Shown: positions 1 through 9,539, counted from the stretch's first letter. The stretch: DNA of 64,000 bases from Betaproteobacteria bacterium (GCA_020621405.1 JAHRYN010000009.1:1-64000), one strand, 5' to 3'. Numbers and translations are program-made. Notes: generated from the sequence alone by a model not told the origin.

Positions 1-437
1 GGTGGGCGCGGATTCGGCGTGAGGGATCGCGAGCATGGCTCGCTCCTGCGGGGTCGGGTACGGCGGCTTTTTTGTAGGAGCGACCCATGGTCGCGATACG
101 GACGTGGATCAGCGGTGGGCACGGATTCGGCGTGAGGGATCGCGGGCATGGCTCGCTCCTGCGGGGTCGGGTGCGGCGGCTTTTTGTAGGAGCGACCCAT
201 GGTCGCGATACGGACGCGGATCAGCGGTGGGCGCGGATTCGGCGTGAGGGATCGCGAGCATGGCTCGCTCCTGCGGGGTCAGGTGCGGCGGTTTTCTGTA
301 GGAGCGACCCGTGGTCGCGATAAGGACGTTGATCGGCGGCAGGTGCGGGTTTGACGTGGGGAATCGCGAGCATGGCTCGCTCCTACGGGGATGCGGCGTC
401 GCGGTTTTCTGTAGGAGCGACCCATGCTCGCGAAAAC
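1..437. repeat. Tandem array of ~112-bp REP-containing units
   Basis: Four successive units, starting near 1, 114, 226 and 338, share the same order: a conserved spacer, a REP palindrome reading GATCGCGAGCATGGCTCGCT, about 35 bp, then an inverted REP reading GTAGGAGCGACCCATGGTCG. Units 1-3 are nearly identical and unit 4 is diverged. The array begins outside the window. The palindromes resemble the REP elements of pseudomonads and xanthomonads, which are mobilised by RAYT transposases. No coding sequence is supported here; the short open frames are by-products of the repeat. Confidence 0.85.
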
Positions 438-508
438 ACGGGGCTACCCGACGGTCGCGTGGTCTCGCGCGCTGGTCCCGGCATGCGGGCGGCGCCGCGG
501 CGCGGACG

Positions 509-542
509 AAAAAATGCCCGGTCCAACGAGCGGAACCGGGCC
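509..542 (-). terminator. Rho-independent terminator of the entericidin-like gene
   Basis: Read on the minus strand, a 7-bp GC-rich stem (516-522 pairing with 535-541) with a 12-nt loop is followed by a run of T after a single A. It lies about 25 bp past the stop codon of the small lipoprotein gene at 565-705. Confidence 0.75.
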
Positions 543-564
543 AAGTGGGGGAGCCGTGACGGGA

Positions 565-705
565 CTACATCTTGTTCTGGGCGTCCCGTGCCAGATCCTG
601 TACCGCGCCTCCACCGGCTTCGAGGTCCTTGCCGGCGCCGGCGATGGTGTTGCAGCCTGCCAGCGCGAGGCTGGCGCACAGCAGCAGTGCGAGCAGTCGA
701 TTCAT
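565..705 (-). CDS. Entericidin A/B-like small lipoprotein
   Basis: A 46-residue protein. A hydrophobic signal peptide ends in a lipobox (ALAGC, Cys18), and the mature part (NTIAGAGKDLEAGG and onward) matches the entericidin family of small membrane lipoproteins tied to stress or toxin-antidote functions in enterics. The start at 705 is preferred because AAGGAA lies about 8 nt upstream; an in-frame ATG at 711 would sit directly against that ribosome site. The gene ends in a clear terminator and appears monocistronic. The function in this organism is inferred from family resemblance only. Confidence 0.8.
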   Translation of the reverse strand: MNRLLALLLCASLALAGCNTIAGAGKDLEAGGGAVQDLARDAQNKM

Positions 706-741
706 GATCATTTCCTTTGAGGGGGTTGTTCGGTGCGGCTG

Positions 742-1119
742 TCAGGTCCGTCCGCGCAGCTGGGCTGCGGTCGGATGGAAGTCGCCTTCATCGTCGGCAC
801 CCGTGGTCAGCACCAGACCGTCCTCGAACGGCTGCAGCCGGTACACCGGCACCGCCAGGCGCAGACCGGCGTCACCGCTGCGCGAGATGCGCACCATGGC
901 GTAACGGGCGGAGCGTTCGCCGTGCCGTGCCGAAATGGTCTGTTCGACCACGCCCAGCGTGGCGCCGTCGGCATCGAACACCTCGCGGCCGTCGAGCGCG
1001 TTCAGCGCCAGCGAAGCGGATGGGCTTTCGGCCTGGCTGAGTCCGGTCTGCCAGGCGCAGTACAGCGCAATGACGGCCAGCGCACCGGCCAGTGCAGACA
1101 TCAGCATGCGTCCGGTCAT
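742..1119 (-). CDS. Membrane-anchored PRC-barrel-like protein
   Basis: 125 residues. The N-terminus (MTGRMLMSALAGALAVIALY) is one hydrophobic segment that could be an uncleaved anchor or a signal peptide. The rest resembles a PRC-barrel: GREVFDADGATLGVVEQ, then YAMVRISRSG and AVPVYRLQPFEDG, the usual order of strands in PRC-barrel proteins that bind RNA or photosystem partners. A strong ribosome site (GGGAGGT) fixes the start. It reads in the same direction as the entericidin-like gene, with a small gap. No partner is visible, so the role is unknown. Confidence 0.65.
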   Translation of the reverse strand: MTGRMLMSALAGALAVIALYCAWQTGLSQAESPSASLALNALDGREVFDADGATLGVVEQTISARHGERSARYAMVRISRSGDAGLRLAVPVYRLQPFEDGLVLTTGADDEGDFHPTAAQLRGRT

Positions 1120-1381
1120 GATGGAGACCTCCCTTGACAGACTCGAGCCCCAGTATCCGTGGCATGGCCGCCGCTGACTGTCGTCCGCCGTACATGGCCC
1201 GTGTAGGACAAATCCGGCAGCGACCGGTGTACGCTCGCGCACTGGAAAGGCGGGTGGCGGCGGCAGTGGCGGCCACTTCCGTAGCGCTGCCGCCGGGCAC
1301 GCGATCCGCCTCTCGTGCCCGACTGGCGCTGTGAAATGATCCGGAGGGGGCGGCGGCCGGTCGTTGCGAGGTGAAGACGTC

Positions 1382-1810
1382 ATGATGAATGTGCATATCG
1401 AACGGCTGTATCCGGGCGACGACCTGCGCGCCAGCCTGGAAGCATTCGCGCGCCGGCACGATGTCGGCGCCGCGTGCGTCCTGTCCGCGGTCGGCAGCCT
1501 TGGTCCGGCGGTCCTGCGTCTGGCCGGACGCGACGCGCCGACCGTGATCGGCGGCGACATCGAACTGCTGACACTGTCGGGCACGGTCAGCGCGCAGGGT
1601 ACGCACCTGCACGCGTCGGTGGCCGATGCGGACGGCCGCGTCACCGGCGGCCACCTGATGGCCGGATGCATCGTGCGCACGACGATGGAACTGGTGATCG
1701 GCATCGCCGTTGGCTGGGAAATCCGGCGCACCCTCGATCCGGCGACCGGCCACAGGGAAATGCAGGCCGAGCACCGCGATGCGCTGCTCGGTGCCCGCGG
1801 TCCGGACTGA
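1382..1810 (+). CDS. PPC/DUF296 domain protein
   Basis: 142 residues forming a single PPC (plants and prokaryotes conserved, DUF296) domain. Typical features are the ACVLSAVGSLGPAVLRLAG strand-helix pattern, the ELLTLSGTVS strand and the HLHASVADADGRVTGGHL segment. PPC proteins are trimeric, and some bacterial members bind metal or nucleic acid, so DNA binding is possible but not shown. The start at 1382 follows GAGGTG by about 8 nt. It diverges from the PRC-barrel-like gene and is followed by a long non-coding stretch. Confidence 0.75.
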   Translation: MMNVHIERLYPGDDLRASLEAFARRHDVGAACVLSAVGSLGPAVLRLAGRDAPTVIGGDIELLTLSGTVSAQGTHLHASVADADGRVTGGHLMAGCIVRTTMELVIGIAVGWEIRRTLDPATGHREMQAEHRDALLGARGPD

Positions 1811-2119
1811 TCGCTGCGACCCGGCCGGCGTTCCGTGCCCGAAATTGAGGCGATCCGGCGACAGCCGCGCGGGGCGGGCGGATGCGGCTTCCATACAGCG
1901 TTCGCCCACAGCGTTGTCCACAGAAGCTGTGGATGAAGTGCCGGAAATCTATTGTCGACGGCCTGCCCAATAAACAGGCAACCCTATTGACAACCTTTGC
2001 CCGCGCGGCGCTCCGGCAGTTGTTACCGCGCCGTTACAGATGTTGTCCACAGATCCTGTGGATAAACCCGGCCGCCCGCCGTGTAAGCTCGCGCACTTCC
2101 GGACACAGGAATCCCCGAC
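1811..2119. other. Non-coding region with two DnaA-box-like inverted pairs
   Basis: Two near-palindromes sit 129 bp apart. The first pairs TTGTCCACA (1914-1922) with TGTGGATGA (1928-1936). The second pairs TTGTCCACA (2043-2051) with TGTGGATAA (2057-2065), whose reverse complement TTATCCACA is a perfect DnaA box. The stretch between them is less GC-rich than its surroundings. No gene is supported. It may bind DnaA as part of an origin or a regulatory site; no dnaA, dnaN or parAB gene is in view. Confidence 0.5.
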
Positions 2120-3781
2120 GTGGCGAAGGTCGTACCCGATGGCTGGCGGGAACTGGATGCCAGCGGCGCCGCCGAGCGCGAGCTGGCCACGCTGACCCTG
2201 CTCGAACGCGGCTTGCCGGCTGCATACACCGTCTATCACGGCGTGCACTGGACGCGGCTCGACCACGGCTTCTCGATCTATGGCGACATCGATTTTGTCG
2301 TCGTCAACGCGGCGGGTGACCTGCTCGCGATCGAGCAGCGCAGCGGCTTTCTCGAGGAAGGCGAACACGGTCTGGTGACCCGTCACAAGGGACGCAACCG
2401 CAATGTCGCGGTCGGCATCGCACGCTCACGCCACGCGCTGCAGACGCGGCTTGCCGCGCGCCTCGGCATCGGTCCGGACGAGCACGCGCCGCGTGTCGAA
2501 TACCTGCTGTACTGCCCCGATCATTTCGTGCGCCAGGCGCATACCGCCGGCATCGAGCCGGAGCGAATTGTCGATGCGGCGGTGCGCGACAAGCTGGTGC
2601 CGCGCATCCAGGCCATCCTGCCGCCCGGCGAGCCGGCGGCGCGTGCGCATGAGGTGCATCGCTTCCTGCGCGACGAGATCAAGCTCGAAGCCGACGTCAG
2701 TGCGCGCCTGGGCATGGCGCGCGAACGCGTGACCCGGGTTGCCGGCGGCCTGACACAGTGGGCGCGCTCGCTCGACTTCGCGCCCTACCGGCTGCGCGTG
2801 GTCGGCACCGCCGGCTCGGGCAAGACCCAACTCGCGCTGGCCGAGTACCGCGCCGCGATCGACGCCGGCCGGCGTCCGCTCTATGTCTGCTTCAACCGTC
2901 CGCTGGCCGACCACCTCGCGGCCATCGCGCCCGAGGGCGGCATGGCTTGCACCTTCCATCATCTGTGCGAGCGCGTGCTGGCGGCGCACGGCGAACGCCC
3001 CGACTACGCGCGTGCCGACGCCTTCGACGCGATGATCGCGCGTGCCGGCGAGCTCGAGGTGCCGCCCGACCTGCGCTTCGACACGCTCATCGTCGACGAG
3101 GGGCAGGACTTCTCTCCCGACTGGGCGACGCAGCTGTGGCGCCATGCCGGCGACGATGCGCGTCGCATCTGGCTGGAAGACCCGATGCAGAACCTGTATG
3201 CGCGTGCGCCGATCGATCTGCCGGGCTGGGTGACGCTGCGCGCGCGCAGCAACTTCCGCAGTCCGCGCCCGGTGGTGCGCATGCTGCAGGCGCTGCTGCC
3301 GGAGGCGGAACACATCGAGGCGGCGTCGCCGTTCGAGGCGGACGAGGTGGAACTGCTGGTGTACGACGCCGAGCACACGCTGACCCAGCGCGTGAAGGAG
3401 GCGATCCGCCTGTGCTTCGCCGCCGGCTTCCACGCGGGCGATGTCGCCATCATCAGCTGGCGCGGGCGCGAACAGTCGGAACTGCTGCGCCACGACAGGC
3501 TTGGCGCCAACGCGCTGCGCAGCTTCACCGGCCAGTACGACCTGCTCGGTCAGCCGGAATATTCCGGTGGCGACGTGCTGATCGAATCGGTCTACCGCTT
3601 CAAGGGCCAGTCGGCGCCGGCCGTCATCCTGGCCGAAGTCGATTTCGACACGCTGGACGAACGCGCGCTGCGCAAACTGTTCGTCGGCGCCACGCGGGCG
3701 ATGATGAAGCTGGTGCTGGTGGTCAGCGAACGCGCCGCGGTACAGCTGCGCGCGCGGCTGGCGCAGGGATATCACGCATGA
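2120..3781 (+). CDS. NERD-type nuclease / UvrD-like superfamily 1 helicase
   Basis: 553 residues from a GTG start with AGGA about 9 nt upstream. The N-terminus (about 50-80) resembles a NERD nuclease: GDIDFVVV (acidic Asp58) and Glu72, with Arg where the family usually has Lys. The helicase part has Walker A GTAGSGKT (229-236), motif II DEGQDF (326-331), a motif V-like [12 protein letters not shown] and FVGATRA (521-527). It is short for UvrD, with no large 2B insert. Its stop overlaps the cobQ start by ATGA, so the two are translationally coupled, although no B12 role is known. A DNA-processing role is inferred. Confidence 0.7.
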   Translation: MAKVVPDGWRELDASGAAERELATLTLLERGLPAAYTVYHGVHWTRLDHGFSIYGDIDFVVVNAAGDLLAIEQRSGFLEEGEHGLVTRHKGRNRNVAVGIARSRHALQTRLAARLGIGPDEHAPRVEYLLYCPDHFVRQAHTAGIEPERIVDAAVRDKLVPRIQAILPPGEPAARAHEVHRFLRDEIKLEADVSARLGMARERVTRVAGGLTQWARSLDFAPYRLRVVGTAGSGKTQLALAEYRAAIDAGRRPLYVCFNRPLADHLAAIAPEGGMACTFHHLCERVLAAHGERPDYARADAFDAMIARAGELEVPPDLRFDTLIVDEGQDFSPDWATQLWRHAGDDARRIWLEDPMQNLYARAPIDLPGWVTLRARSNFRSPRPVVRMLQALLPEAEHIEAASPFEADEVELLVYDAEHTLTQRVKEAIRLCFAAGFHAGDVAIISWRGREQSELLRHDRLGANALRSFTGQYDLLGQPEYSGGDVLIESVYRFKGQSAPAVILAEVDFDTLDERALRKLFVGATRAMMKLVLVVSERAAVQLRARLAQGYHA

Positions 3782-5250
3782 GTGGCGCGATCGACAACGC
3801 GCTGATGGTGCAGGGCACGACTTCGGACGCCGGCAAGAGCACGGTGGCGGTCGGCCTGTGCCGCATCCTGCAGCGGCGCGGCGTGCGCGTGGCGCCGTTC
3901 AAGCCGCAGAACATGGCACTCAACAGCGCGGTCACCGTCGACGGCGGCGAGATCGGCCGCGCGCAGGCGCTGCAGGCGCAGGCGGCCGGCCTGGCGCCGC
4001 ACAGCGACATGAATCCGGTGCTGCTCAAGCCGAATTCGGACACCGGCGCCCAGGTCATCATCCACGGCCGCGCACTGGCCAACATGGAAGCGCGCGCCTA
4101 CCACGACTACAAGCGTGTCGCGATGGACGCGGTCATGCAGTCCTGGCGGCGCCTGCAGGCGCAGTACGACTACGTCGTGGTCGAGGGCGCCGGCAGCCCG
4201 GCCGAAATCAATCTGCGCGACCGCGACATCGCCAACATGGGCTTCGCGCTGCCCAACCGCGTGCCGGTGGTGATCGTGGCCGACATCGACCGCGGCGGTG
4301 TGTTCGCGCATCTGACCGGCACGCTGGACTGTCTGGCCGACGACGAGCGCGCGCTGGTGCGCGGCTTCATCATCAACCGCTTCCGCGGCGACCGCGCACT
4401 GCTGCGCGGTGGCGAGCACTGGCTGGAGACACGCACCGGCCTGCCGGTGTTCGGCGTGCTGCCGATGCTGACCGGCCTGCATCTCGACGCCGAGGACGCG
4501 ATACAGACGCAGCAAGCTGCGGTTGCCGGCGAGCGGCTGCGCGTCGTCGTGCCGGTGTTTCCACGCATCAGCAACCACACCGACTTCGATGCGCTGCGCG
4601 CGCATCCGCAGGTCGATCTGGTGTTCGTGCCGCCCGGCCGTGCGCTGCCGCCGTGTGACCTGATCGTGCTGCCCGGCAGCAAGAGCGTGCAGCATGATCT
4701 GGCAGCCCTGCGCGCGCAGGGCTGGGACGCGCAGATCGCGCGTCACCTGCGCTATGGCGGACGCATGCTCGGCATCTGCGGCGGCATGCAGATGATGGGC
4801 CGCATGCTGCACGACCCGCACGGGCTCGAAGGCGCCGCCGGCAGCGTGCCCGGACTTGGCCTGTTCGACTACGACACCACGCTGGAACCGGAAAAGCAGC
4901 TGCGTGTCGTGCAGGGTCGGCTGCTGCCCGGCGGCGAAGCGGTCAGCGGCTACGAAATCCATGCCGGTGTCAGCAGCGGTCCGGCGCTGGCGCGGCCGGC
5001 CGTCGAGCTTGAAGGCGGACCGGATGGCGCGTGCTCGGCCGACGGCCAGCTGATGGCGACCTATGTGCATGGCCTGTTCGACGCGCCGCAGGCCTGTGCC
5101 GCGCTGCTGCGCTGGGCCGGGCTGGCGGCACCGCAGGCGCTCGACCTGCAGGCGCTGCGCGAACACAGCATCGACCGGCTGGCCGACTGCATGGCGGCCG
5201 AAATCGACATCGACGCGCTGTGCGGCGCCGGCATTGCGGCTCGCGGCTGA
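3778..5250 (+). CDS. cobQ: Cobyric acid synthase
   Basis: 490 residues, the usual length for CobQ/CbiP. It amidates the b, d, e and g side chains of adenosylcobyrinate a,c-diamide, using glutamine and ATP. The N-terminal synthetase domain has the P-loop GTTSDAGKS (13-21), [10 protein letters not shown] and the [14 protein letters not shown] block. The C-terminal class I glutamine amidotransferase domain has the nucleophile Cys334 in GICGGMQ and His431 in YVHGLFD. The ATG overlaps the stop of the helicase gene. A perfect 18-bp palindrome at 5261-5278 follows the stop. Confidence 0.95.
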   Translation: MSGAIDNALMVQGTTSDAGKSTVAVGLCRILQRRGVRVAPFKPQNMALNSAVTVDGGEIGRAQALQAQAAGLAPHSDMNPVLLKPNSDTGAQVIIHGRALANMEARAYHDYKRVAMDAVMQSWRRLQAQYDYVVVEGAGSPAEINLRDRDIANMGFALPNRVPVVIVADIDRGGVFAHLTGTLDCLADDERALVRGFIINRFRGDRALLRGGEHWLETRTGLPVFGVLPMLTGLHLDAEDAIQTQQAAVAGERLRVVVPVFPRISNHTDFDALRAHPQVDLVFVPPGRALPPCDLIVLPGSKSVQHDLAALRAQGWDAQIARHLRYGGRMLGICGGMQMMGRMLHDPHGLEGAAGSVPGLGLFDYDTTLEPEKQLRVVQGRLLPGGEAVSGYEIHAGVSSGPALARPAVELEGGPDGACSADGQLMATYVHGLFDAPQACAALLRWAGLAAPQALDLQALREHSIDRLADCMAAEIDIDALCGAGIAARG

Positions 5251-5260
5251 AGCCCGGTTT

Positions 5261-5278
5261 CCGGCAGCATGCTGCCGG
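5261..5278 (+). terminator. Possible terminator hairpin after cobQ
   Basis: CCGGCAGCATGCTGCCGG is a perfect palindrome 10 nt past the cobQ stop codon. No T-run follows, so it may be a weak terminator or an mRNA-stabilising hairpin rather than a strong Rho-independent site. Confidence 0.4.
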
Positions 5279-5344
5279 TCTTCCGATTGGGCTTTTCCGG
5301 CCGATGGTGGTATCGTCCGCCCCGGTTCCGTTTCGACGGAACCG

Positions 5345-5556
5345 TGTTCAAGGTGCCTGAAGCGCTGTCGCGTGGAGGGTTAAACGGGAAGCAGGTGCGC
5401 GAGCCACGCTCGCAATGCCTGCGCTGCCCCCGCAACGGTAAGCAGACGAGATGCACACACACGCCACTGGGCCCTGCGCCTGGGAAGGCTGTGCATCGCG
5501 GACACCGGGTGATGTCGCCCGATGGTCGCAGTCGCGAGCCCGGATACCGGCCCTGA
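5345..5556 (+). ncRNA. Cobalamin riboswitch upstream of btuB
   Basis: The conserved elements occur in order: GGTGCC near 5352, GGGTTAAACGGGAA near 5378, GCTGCCCCCGCAACGGTAA near 5423, CCACTGGG with GGGAAGG near 5464-5488, and the B12 box AGCCCGGATACCGGCCC at about 5537. This is the adenosylcobalamin aptamer. It lies about 145 nt before the btuB start. The intervening sequence contains CTCCCTG (5630-5636), complementary to the btuB ribosome site CAGGGAG (5684-5690), which suggests translational control. Confidence 0.95.
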
Positions 5557-5700
5557 ATGCACGAGCGGTCAGGCCCGGGGTGCGGCGCTGCGACGGATGC
5601 AGCCCCGCGGCTGCCTGCGTTGTCCTTTCCTCCCTGTGCGTGACTTCATGACACTGCTGTCGTTCGGGGACGGGCGACGGCTGCAGGGAGTCCTCCATCA

Positions 5701-7536
5701 ATGCATCCGTGTACCACACTCGTCGCGCTGTTCGCCGGCGCCACTCTGCAATGCCTGCCGTCGGCCGCGATGGCCGATTCGCAACTCCATGCCGTGGTCG
5801 TCACCGCCACGCGCACCGAACAGCGCGTGCAGGACACGCTGGCCGACGTCAGCGTCATCGACCGTGACCAGATCGAAGCGGCCGGCCAGTCCACGCTGAC
5901 CGAGCTGCTGGCGCGCCAGCCCGGCATCCAGGTCACCAACAACGGCGGCCCCGGCACCGATATCGGTTTCTTCATCCGTGGCGCAAGCGCCAAGCAGAAC
6001 GTGGTGCTGGTGGACGGCATGCGCGTCGGTTCGACCAGCACCGGTTCGGCGGCGCTGCAGTACGTTCCGCTGTCGCAGATCGAACGCATCGAAATCCTGC
6101 GCGGCCCGGCATCGGCCATCTATGGTTCCGACGCGGTCGGCGGCGTGATCCAGATCTTCACCCGTCGCGGCGAGCCCGGCCTGCAGGCCGAAGCCTTTGC
6201 CGGTGCCGGCAGCTACGGCACGGCGGACAGCCGCGTCGGCGTCAGCGGCGGCGACGACCGGTGGCGATTCTCTCTCGGCGCCGGTTTCTTTCGCTCGCAC
6301 GGCTTCGACGCCACCAACAGCCGCGCCAGCTCGTATTCCCGCAATGCCGACGCCGACGGCTACCTGAACCGTAATGCCAGTGCGGCCATCACCTTCAAGC
6401 CGGCGGCGTCCACCGAAATCGGCGGCAACATGCTGTACACGAGCGGCACCAACGATCACGACTCGGGCGCCACCTTCCGCGACACGCGCACGAAATTCGA
6501 GAACTACAGCGGTTCGCTCTACCTGAAGCAGGACTGGAACGATCGCGTGAGTACCACCCTGCGTGCCGGCCGCTCGGTCGACAACTCGAACAGCTTCGCC
6601 AGCTATTCGCCGATCGGCAACCGGGTGCGCAGCACGCAGGACGTTCTGGGGCTGGAGGCGCAGTACCGGTTTTCGCTCGGCTCGCTGTTTGCCAGCGTCG
6701 AGCGGCTGGAGCAGGAGGTCGAAAGCCAGGACAACTTCAATGCGCGGCGCACCATCGACTCGGTCCAGCTCGGCGGCACCTTCCAGCTCGACGCGCACAG
6801 CGCTCAGCTGAACCTGCGCCACGACAGCTACTCCGGCGCCAGCGGCAGCAAGACCACCGGCAACATCGCCTATGGTTACCGGATTTCCGAACACTGGCGT
6901 GCGCATGGCAGCTACGGCACGGCGTTCCGCCTGCCCACGTTCAACGAGCTGTACTTCCCGTTCTTCGGCAATCCGGATCTCGCACCGGAGTCGTCGCGCA
7001 ACCGCGAAGCCGGTCTGAGCTGGCAGGGCGGCAGTTCGCGTGCCGGCGTCACCGCGTACTACAACACCGTGGACAACCTGATCGACACGGCACAGGTGGC
7101 GCCCGATCTCTACATCGCGCAGAACGTGGCCAGGGCGCGCCTGCGTGGCCTGACCTTCGACGGCTCGACCTACATCGACCACACCGAGCTGTCGGGCAAT
7201 GTCGATCTGCTGGATGCCGAAGACGCCGAGACCGGCCTGCGCCTGCAGCGGCGCGCCACGCGCACCGCCAATCTGCTGGTGCAGCAGCATCTGAACTGGG
7301 GACGCGTCGGCGTCGAATGGCGCCTGTCGGGCCAGCGCTACTCGCAGGCCGGCAAACTCGACCGCCTGCCCGGCTATGCCGTGGTGAACCTGTTCGCCGT
7401 GTGGAAGGTGACGCGCGAGCTGGCGTTCGAAGGGCGCATCAACAATCTGACCGACCGCGACTACAGTACCGTGTTGGGCTACGAAACCGCCGGCGTCAAC
7501 GCCTTCGTAGGCGTGCGCTATACGCCGCAGCTGTGA
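5701..7536 (+). CDS. btuB: TonB-dependent vitamin B12 outer-membrane receptor
   Basis: 611 residues, the usual length for BtuB. A signal peptide (about 1-25) is followed by a TonB box region (LHAVVVTATRTEQ). Next come the plug domain, with GGPGTDIGFFIRGASAKQNV and RIEILRGPASAIYGSDAVGG, and a 22-strand-type barrel ending in FVGVRYTPQL with the terminal hydrophobic residues typical of outer-membrane proteins. The upstream cobalamin riboswitch identifies the substrate as a corrinoid. GGGAG lies about 10 nt before the ATG. The btuC and btuD genes follow. Confidence 0.93.
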   Translation: MHPCTTLVALFAGATLQCLPSAAMADSQLHAVVVTATRTEQRVQDTLADVSVIDRDQIEAAGQSTLTELLARQPGIQVTNNGGPGTDIGFFIRGASAKQNVVLVDGMRVGSTSTGSAALQYVPLSQIERIEILRGPASAIYGSDAVGGVIQIFTRRGEPGLQAEAFAGAGSYGTADSRVGVSGGDDRWRFSLGAGFFRSHGFDATNSRASSYSRNADADGYLNRNASAAITFKPAASTEIGGNMLYTSGTNDHDSGATFRDTRTKFENYSGSLYLKQDWNDRVSTTLRAGRSVDNSNSFASYSPIGNRVRSTQDVLGLEAQYRFSLGSLFASVERLEQEVESQDNFNARRTIDSVQLGGTFQLDAHSAQLNLRHDSYSGASGSKTTGNIAYGYRISEHWRAHGSYGTAFRLPTFNELYFPFFGNPDLAPESSRNREAGLSWQGGSSRAGVTAYYNTVDNLIDTAQVAPDLYIAQNVARARLRGLTFDGSTYIDHTELSGNVDLLDAEDAETGLRLQRRATRTANLLVQQHLNWGRVGVEWRLSGQRYSQAGKLDRLPGYAVVNLFAVWKVTRELAFEGRINNLTDRDYSTVLGYETAGVNAFVGVRYTPQL

Positions 7537-7620
7537 TCCGGAGAGCCACATCGCGGCAGGCGGTCGTGATGTGGCGGTCGCAGCTGCCTTCAACTTCCCG
7601 CAGATGAATACACTCCATTC

Positions 7621-8643
7621 ATGAGCAGCCACGCACCCGTCACCACCGATCCGGCACCGGCGCAGCTGCTTGCGCTGCGCCGGCGCGCGTGGGTGCTGCC
7701 GCTGCTGGCGGCGGCACTGCTCGCCAGCTTCGCGCTGGCACTGGCACTGGGCAGCGTGCCGGTCAGTGCGGCGCAGCTGTGGCGGGTGTTCACCGGCGGT
7801 GACGCCGGCATGGCGGGCGAGGTGGTGTGGTCGCTGCGCCTGCCGCGCGCGCTGGCTGCCGCAGCCTGCGGCGGTCTGCTGGCGCTGGCCGGGGCGCTGA
7901 TGCAGGTGCTGCTGCGCAATCCGCTGGCCGATCCCTATGTACTGGGCATTTCCGGTGGCGCGGCGGTCGGCGCGCTGCTCGCCATGCTGGTCGGCGTGAC
8001 CAGCGCGCTGCTCGAACTGTCGGCTTTCGCCGGCGCGCTGGCGGCGATGGCGTTGGTGTTCGGTCTGGCGCACGCCGAAGGCAGTCGTACGCCGACCCGT
8101 CTGCTGCTGACCGGCGTCATCGTGTCGGCCGGCTGTGGTGCCGCCGTGTCCTTCATCCTCGCGGTCGCCAGCGAACAGTCGCTGCGCGGCATGCTGTTCT
8201 GGCTGATGGGCGATGCCAGCACGGCGGTCCGCCCGGGCATCGCTGCGTGGACCCTGCTTGCCGGTCTGGTCGCCTGTGCGCCGCTGGCGCGCGACCTCAA
8301 CCTGCTGGCGCGCGGTGACGCCACCGCACAGACGCTGGGCGTGCCGGTGGCGCGGCTGCGCCTGCTGATCCATCTGATCGCGTCGGCGCTGACCGCGGTG
8401 GCGGTGACCACGGTCGGTTCGGTCGGCTTCGTCGGCCTGGTGGTGCCGCACCTGATGCGGCTCGCATTCGGCAACGACCAGCGCCTGCTGCTGCCGGCCA
8501 GCGCACTGGCCGGCGCCACGCTGCTGCTGCTGGCCGACACCGCGGCGCGCACCGTCATTGCGCCGGCACAGCTGCCGGTCGGCGTGCTGACCGCGCTGAT
8601 CGGCGTGCCGGTCTTCCTTTTCCTGCTGCAGCGCAGCCGATGA
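7621..8643 (+). CDS. btuC: Vitamin B12 ABC transporter permease
   Basis: 340 residues, a FecCD/BtuC-family inner-membrane permease with about ten membrane segments. Family hallmarks are SLRLPRALAAAACGGLLALAG, LLRNPLADPYVLGISGGAAVGA and VGFVGLVVPHLMRL, the loop that contacts the ATPase. It lies 84 bp past btuB, and its stop overlaps the start of the ATPase gene by ATGA. The family also carries ferric siderophores, but the riboswitch-controlled neighbour and btuF nearby favour cobalamin. Confidence 0.88.
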   Translation: MSSHAPVTTDPAPAQLLALRRRAWVLPLLAAALLASFALALALGSVPVSAAQLWRVFTGGDAGMAGEVVWSLRLPRALAAAACGGLLALAGALMQVLLRNPLADPYVLGISGGAAVGALLAMLVGVTSALLELSAFAGALAAMALVFGLAHAEGSRTPTRLLLTGVIVSAGCGAAVSFILAVASEQSLRGMLFWLMGDASTAVRPGIAAWTLLAGLVACAPLARDLNLLARGDATAQTLGVPVARLRLLIHLIASALTAVAVTTVGSVGFVGLVVPHLMRLAFGNDQRLLLPASALAGATLLLLADTAARTVIAPAQLPVGVLTALIGVPVFLFLLQRSR

Positions 8644-9419
8644 GCGCGTTGCCCGCCCTTCTGTCAGCACGCGCGCTCGACGTCGGCGTGGCCGGCCGCA
8701 TGCTGTGTGCCGGCCTCGATGTCGACATCCGCGCCGGCGAGGTGCTCGCCATCGTCGGCCGCAACGGCATCGGCAAATCGACGCTGCTGGCCACGCTGGC
8801 CGGCCTGCGGCCGCCGCTGGCCGGCACCGTGCAGTTCGATGGCCGGGCGCTGGCCGGCTGGCCGGCACGCGATCTGGCGCGCCGCCGTGCGCTGCTGCAA
8901 CAGGCGCACGATGACCACTTCGCGTCGACCGTGCTCGACACGGTGCTGGTCGGTCGTCATCCGCACATCGGCCGCTGGGCCGACGAAAGCGAACAGGACA
9001 TCCGCATCGCGCTCGACGCGCTGGCACGCGTGTCGCTGCGCAGCTTCGGCGCGCGCGAGGTGCGCACGCTGTCAGGCGGCGAGCGCCAGCGCGTGGCGAT
9101 TGCGGCACTGCTGGCGCAGGACGCCGCGCTGTGCCTGCTCGACGAGCCGGTCACCCATCTGGATCTGGACTACCAGATCGAGACGCTGGAACTGTTCGCC
9201 CAACTGGCGCATGACGAGGGGCGTGCCGTCGTCATGGTGCTGCACGACCTCAATCAGGTGCTGCGCTTCTGTGACCGCGCGCTGCTGCTGACCGGTGCCG
9301 GGCAGTGGCGCTGCGGTACGGTGGACGAAGTACTGCAGGCCGACGTGCTGTCGCACGCTTTCTGCCACCCGCTGCGCGAACTGCGCGATGGCGGGCGGCG
9401 CTATTTCGTGCCGGCATGA
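8640..9419 (+). CDS. btuD: Vitamin B12 ABC transporter ATP-binding protein
   Basis: 259 residues forming a single ABC ATPase domain. Walker A GRNGIGKST is at 40-48, the signature LSGGERQRVAIA begins at 144, Walker B ends in LLDEP (Asp168), and the switch His202 is in VLHDLNQ. It is of the FecE/BtuD class, about the normal length. It overlaps btuC and presumably pairs with it; the periplasmic partner BtuF is encoded about 5 kb downstream. Confidence 0.88.
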   Translation: MSALPALLSARALDVGVAGRMLCAGLDVDIRAGEVLAIVGRNGIGKSTLLATLAGLRPPLAGTVQFDGRALAGWPARDLARRRALLQQAHDDHFASTVLDTVLVGRHPHIGRWADESEQDIRIALDALARVSLRSFGAREVRTLSGGERQRVAIAALLAQDAALCLLDEPVTHLDLDYQIETLELFAQLAHDEGRAVVMVLHDLNQVLRFCDRALLLTGAGQWRCGTVDEVLQADVLSHAFCHPLRELRDGGRRYFVPA

Positions 9420-9468
9420 GCACGCGGCCGTTCCTGATCCGTCCGTGCCGCCGGCGCAACCGGCTTTT

Positions 9469-9539
9469 CGCGAGCTTGGCTCGCTCCTACATGCGTGAAC
9501 GAGGTCATCGGTTTTGTAGGAGCGAGCCATGCTCGCGAT
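9469..9539. repeat. Inverted pair of REP palindromes
   Basis: A REP element reading CGCGAGCTTGGCTCGCTCCT (9469-9490) faces GTAGGAGCGAGCCATGCTCG (9516-9539). Both have the same core as the left-edge array. The pair fills the spacer between btuD and cobO and may form a large hairpin in the transcript. Confidence 0.8.

Noticed and set aside
5698-9108. Antisense open frame of over 1100 residues across btuB, btuC and btuD
   Set aside because: It mirrors the genes on the plus strand, is low in conserved motifs and arginine/alanine/glutamine-rich, typical of GC-rich shadow frames.
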